The notes below the pieces were generated by a model. It saw nothing but the letters and a program-made list of their open reading frames with translations. It did no database searches and was not told the DNA's origin. Positions 57,209 through 64,000 of a stretch of DNA of 64,000 bases are shown here, in pieces. The position numbers were made by a program, and so were the translations under genes. The number at the start of each line of letters is the position of its first letter. The stretch's first letter is position 1. Origin of the DNA: Massilia timonae CCUG 45783 (lineage in GTDB: Bacteria > Pseudomonadota > Gammaproteobacteria > Burkholderiales > Burkholderiaceae_D); NCBI RefSeq assembly GCF_000315425.1, contig NZ_JH992923.1, forward strand, positions 890,750-954,749. Reading direction: 5' to 3'.

Positions 57209-58914
57209 AGCCGCTGCGCGTCGGCCTGTTGCTCGAGACGCGCGCGAGCGACGCCTATACGGCCGCCCTGTGCGACTGGCTGGCCGAACACGGCGACCTC
57301 GAGCTGGCGCTGGTGCTGGTCACCGACGGCGCGCCGCCGGGCCTGGCGGGGCGCAAGCGCCGCCCCGCGGCCCGGGGACCGACCGCGCCGCAGCCGTCGC
57401 CGCAGCCGTCGCCGCGCACACCGCTGCTGTTTGCCGGCGTGATGGCCCTCGAGTGTCAACTGCTGCGCCACTATGAAGCGCACCGCGCGCACCTGGACGT
57501 GGTCGACGTGGCCGCGCTGGCCGCCGCGCGCGGCGTGCCGGTGCGCAGCGTGGCGCCGTCTGCGGCGGCGCCCGATCCCGCATCGGCCGCGGCGTCCGAC
57601 GCTGCGCTCCCGGCGATCTCGGATCCGGAGCTGGCCGGGTTCGACCTCGACCTGCTGGTGTGCTGCGATGGCGCCACCTGCGACGAGCGCCTGGGCGGCG
57701 CGGCGCGCCTCGGCGCCATCGGCATCGACTACCGGCGCGACCGGATCGCCGGCGGCGCGCCCATCGGCTTCTGGGAAACCTACCACCGTACGCGCAAGAC
57801 CGGATTCGCCATCGTCCGGCTGGGACGGCCGGGGGAGGCGGGCCAGGTCCTGGTCGAGGGGGCGTTCCGCACCAAGTATTCCTTCCTGCTCAACCAGGCG
57901 CACCTGTTCTGCAAGGCGCATGCCCAGTTGCGCAGGCTGCTGGACGACGTGGCCGCGACGCGCAAGCTGCCGGCCGTGCGCGATCCGGTCCCTTACTCGG
58001 GCTGCTGCCTGGCGTCGCCGGGCAGCCTGCACGCGCTGCGCTACGCGTTCAAGCTGGCCGGGCGGCTCGGCATGCGCGGCCTGCGACGCATCCTCGGCAT
58101 CCGTCACAAATGGACGCTGTCGGTGACCCGTTCCGGGTGGCGCAACGCCGTCTTGTGGCGCGGCGTGCCGGTGGCCGCCCCGGACGGGCATTTCTGGGCC
58201 GATCCCTTCCTGCGGGTCCATGCCGGAAGGATCTTCTGCTTCGTCGAAGACTATGTCTACGCCACCAATCGCGCGCATATCTCGGTGCTCGAGATCACCC
58301 AGGCCGACGTCAAGTGCCTCGGCGTGGCGCTGCGCGAGCCGTTCCACCTGTCGTTTCCGTTCCTGTTCGAATACGCCGGCCGTCTCTACATGTGCCCCGA
58401 GACCTCCGAGAGCAACCAGATCCGCATCTACAAATGCGACGAGTTCCCGCTGCGCTGGTCGCTCGATTCGGTCGCCATCGACGGTATCTCGGCCGCCGAC
58501 TCGATGTTCTTCGAGCACCGAGGTCGCTGGTGGCTGCTCACCAGCATCGACCGCGCGGGCCTGAACGACCACTGCTCCGAGCTGTGCCTGTTCCACGCGC
58601 CCGATCCGCTCGGCGGAGCGTGGACGCCGCACCCCATGAACCCGCTCTACATCGATACCGACATGGGGCGCAATGCCGGCCTGATCGTGGACGAAGGCCG
58701 CATCTACCGCGCCGCCCAGCGCCAGGGCTTCGACCAGTACGGCGAAGGCCTGGCCCTGTACGAGATCATCGAACTCGACGAAACCAGGTATTCGGAGCGC
58801 AAGGTCACCGACATCCGGCACGACTATCTGCAGCGCTCGCTGGGCAGCCACCATATCTCGTCGGACGGCGATGTGACCGTGGTCGATATCAAGACCCATT
58901 GTTTCGCCCCCTGA
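57190..58914 (+). CDS. formyltransferase-like domain fused to a beta-propeller (GINT1-like)
   Basis: A 574-residue two-domain protein. Residues ~5-260 look like a methionyl-tRNA/sugar formyltransferase-type Rossmann domain (LRVGLLLETRASDAYTAALC, LVCCDGATCDERL, GIDYRRDRIAGGAPIGFWETYHRT), without an obvious N-H-D formyltransferase triad by eye. Residues ~300-574 form a five-bladed propeller of the type seen in bacterial proteins and at the N-terminus of plant GINT1 glycosyltransferases (GHFWADPFLRVHAGRIFCFVED, MCPETSESNQIRIYKC, DTDMGRNAGLIVDEGRIYRA). Starts at 57190 (GAAGGGG upstream) or 57205 (ATGA with the previous stop) are both plausible. It may modify or recognise an aminosugar; activity is unproven. 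Confidence 0.75.
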   Translation: MQWARMKPLRVGLLLETRASDAYTAALCDWLAEHGDLELALVLVTDGAPPGLAGRKRRPAARGPTAPQPSPQPSPRTPLLFAGVMALECQLLRHYEAHRAHLDVVDVAALAAARGVPVRSVAPSAAAPDPASAAASDAALPAISDPELAGFDLDLLVCCDGATCDERLGGAARLGAIGIDYRRDRIAGGAPIGFWETYHRTRKTGFAIVRLGRPGEAGQVLVEGAFRTKYSFLLNQAHLFCKAHAQLRRLLDDVAATRKLPAVRDPVPYSGCCLASPGSLHALRYAFKLAGRLGMRGLRRILGIRHKWTLSVTRSGWRNAVLWRGVPVAAPDGHFWADPFLRVHAGRIFCFVEDYVYATNRAHISVLEITQADVKCLGVALREPFHLSFPFLFEYAGRLYMCPETSESNQIRIYKCDEFPLRWSLDSVAIDGISAADSMFFEHRGRWWLLTSIDRAGLNDHCSELCLFHAPDPLGGAWTPHPMNPLYIDTDMGRNAGLIVDEGRIYRAAQRQGFDQYGEGLALYEIIELDETRYSERKVTDIRHDYLQRSLGSHHISSDGDVTVVDIKTHCFAP

Positions 58915-58937
58915 GGGCTGGAGCCGACGAGGAGCCG

Positions 58938-60494
58938 ATGAACGATCCGATCGCGCCACCGCTGTCGCCGCCTCTGGCGGCGTCGACCCCGGCGTCCGCC
59001 GCGCGTCCGCTCGGCGCGGCCCGGCCCGCCGGGCCGGCGCTCGTGTACCTGGCCTGCCTGGGTGCGGCGCTGGCGGTCGGCATGGCTTGCGAGTTCCTCG
59101 GCGGCGTGCGCGCCGCCGCCGTCCTCGGCGCCGGCGTCGTGGCCTTGCTCGGCATGCGCGATTTCCGTGTCCTGGCCGTGGCGGTGGCCTTCCTGCTGCC
59201 CTATGTGCCGACCTGGTTCCTGTCGGAAGGCGTGGCCGGCCAGTCCGGCCAGCGCATCGTCGCCCTGGTGATGCTGCTCACCCTGGTGTCGGTCGCTTGC
59301 GGCCATGCGCTCGATCCCTGGCGCATCCGCTATCCCCGCTGGCGGCCGGCCTTCCTGGCCTATGTCGCCATGGTCGTGTTCGCGGCCCTCAACGGCGCCC
59401 GGTCGGCAAGCGCCATCCCGGAATATTTCAGGGTGCTCGAGGTGGTGGTCGAGACGACGCCGCTGGGCTACCTGAAGGTGAGCCTGTTCGTGCCCATGCT
59501 GGTCGTCGCCGGCTGCGCGTTCATGGGCCTGCTGGCGGCGAACGTGCGCGACCCGCGCTGGCTGCTGCTGCCGGTGCTGTCGTCGGCGGTGCTGCTGGCT
59601 GTGCTGGTCTGCCTGTTCGCGCTGCATGGCGCCAGCGCCGGCGCCGACCTGGCGCAGCAGGAGTCGCGCAGCTCGCTGTCGGCGCTGGGCCTGCATGCGA
59701 ACGAGCTCGGCCTGCTGCTGAACATGGCGCTGGCCCTGGCGCTCTGCGCCCTCGGGACGACCGGGCGCGCCACGGCGCGCGTCGCGCTGGCGCTGGCCTG
59801 CCTGGTGCTGATGGCGGGCGTCCTCATGACCTTCTCGCGCGGCGCCTTTCTCGGGCTGGGGGTGGTCATCCTGTATGCGCTGGCGACCGTGCGCGGACGC
59901 AACTGGCCGGTCTGGGTGCTGGTCGCGCTGGCGCTGGTCGTGGCCCTGTCGTCCGATTCCCTGGCGCAGCGGGCGCTGCACGGCATCGGCGGCGGCGACC
60001 TCGACCTGCTCAGCTCGGGCCGCATCGACGCCATCTGGCTGCCGCTGTTGCCGGAGATACTCGATCACCCGATCCTGGGCGCCGGCCACGCATCCATCTT
60101 GTGGTCGCAGGCGGCGCAGGCGCGCACGATCCTGCCGGTGGGCCATCCGCACAGCGCCTACCTGGGCGCGCTGCTCGACGTCGGCATCGTCGGCAGCGTG
60201 CTGACCGCGCTGTTCTTCGCCCATGCCTGGCGACTGTTGCGGCGCGCGGCGCGCCAGGCCGGCGGCGCGGCGCTGGCCGGGTTCTTCGGCGGCGGCGCGG
60301 CCTGCATCCTGCTGCTGCTGGTCCAGGGCCTGACCGACGACAGCTTCATGCCGTCGTTCACGCATGTGTATTTCTGGCTGTGCTACGGCGCGGCCGTCGG
60401 GACCCTGGCCCGTGCGCACTGCGCGGCCGCGCAGCCTGCGGCTGCGCAGCACGCGCCGGTACGCGGCCGGCCCGCAGTGGAGGAGAGGGCATGA
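58938..60494 (+). CDS. O-antigen ligase/Wzy-like polysaccharide polymerase
   Basis: A 518-residue membrane protein with about 11-13 hydrophobic helices. The ligase-type signature is present: LHANELGLLLNMALALAL, then FSRGAFLGLGVVILYAL, a large periplasmic loop with SSGRIDAIWLPLLPEILDHPILGAGHASI and VGHPHSAYLGALLDVGIVGSVL (conserved His-x-x-Ala/Ser-x-Leu-x-x-Leu). A proline/alanine-rich cytoplasmic leader comes first. GAGGAG precedes the ATG. In this operon it most likely polymerises repeat units at the periplasmic face (Wzy role); transfer to a carrier (ligase role) is the alternative. Confidence 0.86.
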   Translation: MNDPIAPPLSPPLAASTPASAARPLGAARPAGPALVYLACLGAALAVGMACEFLGGVRAAAVLGAGVVALLGMRDFRVLAVAVAFLLPYVPTWFLSEGVAGQSGQRIVALVMLLTLVSVACGHALDPWRIRYPRWRPAFLAYVAMVVFAALNGARSASAIPEYFRVLEVVVETTPLGYLKVSLFVPMLVVAGCAFMGLLAANVRDPRWLLLPVLSSAVLLAVLVCLFALHGASAGADLAQQESRSSLSALGLHANELGLLLNMALALALCALGTTGRATARVALALACLVLMAGVLMTFSRGAFLGLGVVILYALATVRGRNWPVWVLVALALVVALSSDSLAQRALHGIGGGDLDLLSSGRIDAIWLPLLPEILDHPILGAGHASILWSQAAQARTILPVGHPHSAYLGALLDVGIVGSVLTALFFAHAWRLLRRAARQAGGAALAGFFGGGAACILLLLVQGLTDDSFMPSFTHVYFWLCYGAAVGTLARAHCAAAQPAAAQHAPVRGRPAVEERA

Positions 60495-61606
60495 AAGTCT
60501 GTTTCGTCGGCATGGACAACCTGCCGGTGCTGGCCGAGGAATTCAATATGCACGGGATCGGCGGCGAGCAGGTCCAGCAGACGCTGCTGGCACGGGCACT
60601 GGTGCGGCGCGGTTTCGACGTCAGCATGGTGGTGTACGACTACGGCCAGCCCGACCGCCACAGCTGGTCGGGCATCGTCACCCATCGCGCGTTCCGCCAG
60701 GCGGCCGGACTGCCGGTGCTGCGCTTCGTGTATCCACGCTGGATCAAGACCTGGCGCGCCTTGCGGCGCGCCGACGCCGACGTGTACTACCTGAGCTGCG
60801 CCGGCATGCAGCTGGGGCTGGTGGCGCTGTTCTGCCGCCAGTACGGCCGCAAGCTGGTGTTCCGGGTCGCGCACGACAGCGACTGCGAGCCGGATGCGCT
60901 CCTGATCAAGTACCGGCGCGACCGCAAGCTGTACGAATACGGCTTGCGGCGGGCGCACCTGGTGCTGGTCCAGACCCAGCGCCAGCGCGACGCCATGCTG
61001 CAGAACTACCGGCGCGACAGCACGGTCGCGCGCATGCTGGTGCAGGCCGCGGCGGGGCCGGTGGCGCGCGATATCGACGTGCTGTGGGTGAACAACCTGC
61101 GCCAGTTCAAGCGTCCCGACCTGCTGCTCGAACTGGCGCGCCGCCTGCCGCACCTGCGCTTTTGCATGATCGGCGGCGAGCAGCCCGGCGCCGCCGAACT
61201 GTATGCCGGCATCGCGGCGCAGGCCGCGCTGTTGCGCAACCTGTCCTTCAGCGGCCGCGTGCCGTACCACCGGATGGCCGAGCGCTATGCGGCGGCGCGG
61301 GTGTTCGTCAACACCTCGGACAGCGAGGGCTTTCCCAACTCCTACCTGCAAGCCTGGATCCACGGCACGCCCACGGTCGCTTTTTTCGACCCCGACGGCG
61401 TGATCGCCCGCGAAGGACTCGGCCATGCGGCAACGACGCTGGACGACATGGCGGCGCAGGTCGCCACGCTGGCAGCGGGCGGCGCCGAATGGCACGCGCG
61501 CAGCGCGCGCTGCCGCTCCTACATGGAGCGCCATTATGCCGAGCAGGACGTGCTCGGCCCCTATCTGGATGGACTCGAGGAGGTCTGCCATGGAACAAGG
61601 AACTGA
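60491..61606 (+). CDS. glycosyltransferase family 4 (GT-B), second
   Basis: A 371-residue GT4-like enzyme. N-terminal segment MKVCFVGMDNLPVLAEEFNM followed by GIGGEQVQQTLLARALVRRGFDVSMVV is the acceptor half; LWVNNLRQFKRPDLLLELARRLP and VFVNTSDSEGFPNSYLQAWIHGTPTVAFFDPDG are the donor half, with the Glu-x7-type acidic motif modified to SEGFPNSYLQAW. Its ATG overlaps the polymerase stop (ATGA) and its 3' end overlaps the next glycosyltransferase by 17 bases. It probably adds one sugar of the repeat unit. Confidence 0.9.
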   Translation: MKVCFVGMDNLPVLAEEFNMHGIGGEQVQQTLLARALVRRGFDVSMVVYDYGQPDRHSWSGIVTHRAFRQAAGLPVLRFVYPRWIKTWRALRRADADVYYLSCAGMQLGLVALFCRQYGRKLVFRVAHDSDCEPDALLIKYRRDRKLYEYGLRRAHLVLVQTQRQRDAMLQNYRRDSTVARMLVQAAAGPVARDIDVLWVNNLRQFKRPDLLLELARRLPHLRFCMIGGEQPGAAELYAGIAAQAALLRNLSFSGRVPYHRMAERYAAARVFVNTSDSEGFPNSYLQAWIHGTPTVAFFDPDGVIAREGLGHAATTLDDMAAQVATLAAGGAEWHARSARCRSYMERHYAEQDVLGPYLDGLEEVCHGTRN

Positions 61607-62735
61607 ACGGCCGCTGCATGTGATGTTCCTGGTCGTCTCGGCCAGCGTGGGCGGGGCCGAAACCCACGCGGTGACGCTGGCGCGGGCGCTCGACCGGCGC
61701 CGCTTCTCGGTGTCGCTGGTCTATCTGAAGGACGAGGCCGAGATCCCGGGCGCCTTCGACGACGAGCAGTGCCGGGTGTCGGCGTTCTGCCTGAACGCCC
61801 GCAACAAGCTCGACCTGGGCGCGGCGCGCCGGCTGGCGGACTATGCGGCGCAGCGCGAGGTCGACATCGTCGTCTGCGCCAACCCGTATCCGCTGATTTA
61901 TGCGTGGGCGGTGCGGCTGCTGTCGCGGCGCCGCCTGCGGGTGGTCGAGATCCTGCATTCGACCGAGCCGTTCACGCGGCGCGCCTGGCTGCAGATGTAT
62001 CTGTACCGGCCCCTGATGTGGATGTCCGACCTGCTGGTCTTCGTCTGCAAGAACCAGCGTTCGTACTGGGAGACCCAGCGGGTCAGGGCGCGCAGTTCGC
62101 AGGTGGTGCACAACGGCGTGGACCTCGGCCGCTTCAGGAACGATTTCGGGCCGGCGCAGATCAGCGCCTTCCGCCGGGCGCACGGCTTCGCGGGTCACGA
62201 TTACGTGGTCGGCGTCTGCGGCATCCTGCGCCAGGAGAAGGGGCACCAGGACCTGCTGCGCGCGCTTCATATGGCGCGCACGGCCGGCACCTGCGCCAAG
62301 TGCCTGATGATCGGCGATGGGCCGATGCGGCCGGCGATCGAGTCCACCATCGACAGCCTGCGCCTGACCGGGGACGTGGCGATCACGGGCGTGCTGGCCG
62401 ACGTGCGGCTCGCCATCGGCTCGTGCGACGTCATCGTGGTGCCTTCGCATAACGAGACATTCTCGATCGCGGCCCTCGAGGCGATGGCCCTGGGTAAGCC
62501 CCTGATCATGGCCGACGTCGGCGGCGCCTCGGAGCAGGTCGAGCACTCGGGCAACGGTTACCTGTATCCCAAGGCCGACGTGGCCGCGCTGTCCGACCGC
62601 ATCCTGCGCATGGCCGATCCCGGCTGCCGGAGCGCGTTCGGCGCTGCCAGCCTGCGCAAGGTGATCCACGAATTCTCGCTGACGCGGATGGTGGACGCCT
62701 ACGTGCGCGAACTGATCGACCTGGCGCGCGACTGA
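61590..62735 (+). CDS. glycosyltransferase family 4 (GT-B), third
   Basis: A 381-residue GT4 enzyme. It contains VSASVGGAETHAVTLARAL (Gly-Gly-x-Glu loop at the N-terminus), VGVCGILRQEKGHQDLLRAL (conserved Arg and Lys for the diphosphate), CLMIGDGPMRPAIE and VPSHNETFSIAALEAMALGKPLIMADVGGASE with the EX7E motif. GAGGAGG at 61577-61582 precedes the ATG, which lies inside the end of the preceding gene. It ends one base before the flippase start. Confidence 0.92.
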   Translation: MEQGTERPLHVMFLVVSASVGGAETHAVTLARALDRRRFSVSLVYLKDEAEIPGAFDDEQCRVSAFCLNARNKLDLGAARRLADYAAQREVDIVVCANPYPLIYAWAVRLLSRRRLRVVEILHSTEPFTRRAWLQMYLYRPLMWMSDLLVFVCKNQRSYWETQRVRARSSQVVHNGVDLGRFRNDFGPAQISAFRRAHGFAGHDYVVGVCGILRQEKGHQDLLRALHMARTAGTCAKCLMIGDGPMRPAIESTIDSLRLTGDVAITGVLADVRLAIGSCDVIVVPSHNETFSIAALEAMALGKPLIMADVGGASEQVEHSGNGYLYPKADVAALSDRILRMADPGCRSAFGAASLRKVIHEFSLTRMVDAYVRELIDLARD

Positions 62736-62736
62736 C

Positions 62737-64000
62737 ATGGCACGCGCCGGTCGCGCCATGGGATTGAGCCGGTCGGCGGCGTTCCTGACCGCCGGTGGCA
62801 TGGTCGAATTCGCCCTGCAGTTCCTGCTGCCCGTGATCCTGGTGCGCCAGCTCGACGCCGACACGTTCGGCCAGTACCGCTTCCTGACCCTGATGCTGGG
62901 CACGGCGCTGGCGCTGGCGCCGGCCTTCATGCCGCAGGCGCTGTACTACTTCCTGCCGCGCGCCGGCGGGCGGCAGCTGACGGTGATCGGCAACGCGCTC
63001 GCCTACCTGGCCTGCATGGGCCTGGTGGTGGCCCTGCTCGCGAGCCCGGCCAGTCCGCTCACGGGCGACCTGTCGCGCGCGCTGCACGGGGCCACGCACG
63101 GCCTGTCGGCGCTGTACCTGGGACTGTCCGTGCTGTTGACGATCACGACCACGCTGGCGATCGCCGAGGGACGCATCCTGTGGCATTGCAGCACCGAGCT
63201 GGCGCTGGCCCTGCTGCGCACGGCGCTGGTGGCCGTGGCCGCGATCCTGTCGCACGACATCGCCTGGGTGCTGGCGGCGCTGGTGCTCGATGCCGCGCTG
63301 CGCCTGGTGGTGCTGGCGGCCTATTTCCTGACGCGGCCCGGCGGAGCGCGCCTGCGCTGCGCGCCGGCGAGCCTGCTGGCGCAACTGCGTTATGCGCTGC
63401 CGTTCGCCGCGGGCGGCAGCCTGTTCGCGATGCGGGCCCAGGCCGACGGCTGGATCGCCGCGTCGCTCATGCCGACGCACGTCTTTGCCGCGTTCACCAT
63501 TGGCGCCGTGGCGCTGCCGGTCGCCTCGCTGATCCGCCAGCCGATCAACAGCGCCATGCTGCCGCACCTGAACCGCGCCTTCGCCGGCGGCGCCCGCGCC
63601 GAAGTGCACGCGCTGCTGCTCAAGGGGAGCGGGGCGGCGACGCTGCTGCTGGCGCCGCTGGCCGGCGCGCTGTTCCTGCTGGCGCCCGAGATCGTGGCGC
63701 TGGTCTACACCGAGCGCTATCTGGCGGCGGTCCCGGTGATGCGCCTGTACCTGCTGCTGGTCGCGCTGCAGTCGGTGGCGGTCGGCTTCGCGATGCCGGC
63801 GCTCGACATGGGCCGGCTGGCGCTGCGGATCAATCTCGCAGGGCTGGCGCTGTCCGCCTCCCTGAGCCTGGCCGGCGTGCACTGGTTCGGCCTGGCCGGC
63901 GCGGCGCTCGGCAGCGTGGCCGCCTTCCTGCTGTGCGAACTGGCCAATGCGCGCGCCGTGGGGAAGGTGCTGGGCCGGCCATGGCGCGCGATGTTCCCGC
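62737..64000 (+). CDS. Wzx-like polysaccharide flippase (runs off the right edge)
   Basis: At least 421 residues, open to the window end with no stop. There are about 12 hydrophobic helices in the MATE/oligosaccharide flippase pattern: AAFLTAGGMVEFALQFLLPVILVRQ at the start, the LDADTFGQYRFLTLML loop typical of Wzx proteins, ALPFAAGGSLFAMRAQADGWIAASLM in the middle and ALVYTERYLAAVPVMRLYLLL late. It is predicted to move undecaprenyl-linked repeat units to the periplasmic face for the Wzy-like polymerase. It starts one base after the preceding stop. The remaining C-terminus lies beyond the window. Confidence 0.88.
   Translation, partial: MARAGRAMGLSRSAAFLTAGGMVEFALQFLLPVILVRQLDADTFGQYRFLTLMLGTALALAPAFMPQALYYFLPRAGGRQLTVIGNALAYLACMGLVVALLASPASPLTGDLSRALHGATHGLSALYLGLSVLLTITTTLAIAEGRILWHCSTELALALLRTALVAVAAILSHDIAWVLAALVLDAALRLVVLAAYFLTRPGGARLRCAPASLLAQLRYALPFAAGGSLFAMRAQADGWIAASLMPTHVFAAFTIGAVALPVASLIRQPINSAMLPHLNRAFAGGARAEVHALLLKGSGAATLLLAPLAGALFLLAPEIVALVYTERYLAAVPVMRLYLLLVALQSVAVGFAMPALDMGRLALRINLAGLALSASLSLAGVHWFGLAGAALGSVAAFLLCELANARAVGKVLGRPWRAMFP

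Overview
The window is GC-rich, densely packed bacterial DNA with short intergenic gaps, many ATGA-type start/stop overlaps and Shine-Dalgarno starts. The gene content (glutathione-dependent formaldehyde detoxification, RecBCD, ETF-ubiquinone oxidoreductase, a LuxI/LuxR pair, two-gene short chromate transporter, poly-HAMP hybrid kinase, a glycosyltransferase-rich exopolysaccharide operon) suggests a betaproteobacterium of the Oxalobacteraceae, such as Massilia or a relative. That placement is inference from gene content and composition; no rRNA or tRNA gene is visible.

Layout. 1-3.8 kb: a small membrane-associated protein (cut by the left edge), a phosphoribosyltransferase, S-formylglutathione hydrolase, a two-gene chromate transporter and two very small proteins. 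3.8-6.8 kb: a UvrD-like helicase with a LexA-box-like promoter, flanked by two ungapped copies of a ~170-bp intergenic element carrying DnaA-box-like sequences. 6.8-10.6 kb: sugar MFS transporter, HD phosphohydrolase, aerobic glycerol-3-phosphate dehydrogenase. 10.6-16.4 kb: a 1637-residue soluble poly-HAMP hybrid histidine kinase followed by a degenerate CheR-like protein. 16.4-20 kb: a quorum-sensing locus with an intact luxI, a perfect 16-bp lux-box-like palindrome and a small helix-turn-helix gene; its luxR is broken by a complete 1485-bp IS50/Tn5-like element with a perfect 9-bp target duplication. 20-25 kb: prolyl oligopeptidase and a CHASE hybrid kinase. 25.2-34.2 kb: recC-recB-recD operon closed by a bidirectional terminator. 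34-48 kb: mixed housekeeping and periplasmic genes (PBP7-like peptidase, sulfate-binding protein, GNAT, DUF882, DUF378, phosphoesterase, K+ channel, gluconolactonase and Gfo/Idh/MocA pair, amino-acid-binding protein, esterase, ETF-QO, SDR, thioesterase).

48-64 kb: a secreted lipoprotein with its own terminator, then an AT-rich leader with a concentric palindrome. Next comes a long co-directional run: two FemAB-like acyltransferases, a tiny membrane protein, three GT4 glycosyltransferases, a DUF354 protein, a Gfo/Idh/MocA dehydrogenase, an aldo/keto-reductase-like barrel, a formyltransferase-propeller fusion, an O-antigen ligase/polymerase-like protein and a flippase cut by the right edge. Together these look like a Wzx/Wzy-type exopolysaccharide locus building an unusual, probably N-acylated or otherwise decorated glycan.

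The two most notable systems are the IS-interrupted quorum-sensing locus, in which signal synthesis looks intact while the adjacent receptor is broken, and the exopolysaccharide operon with several uncharacterised enzymes.
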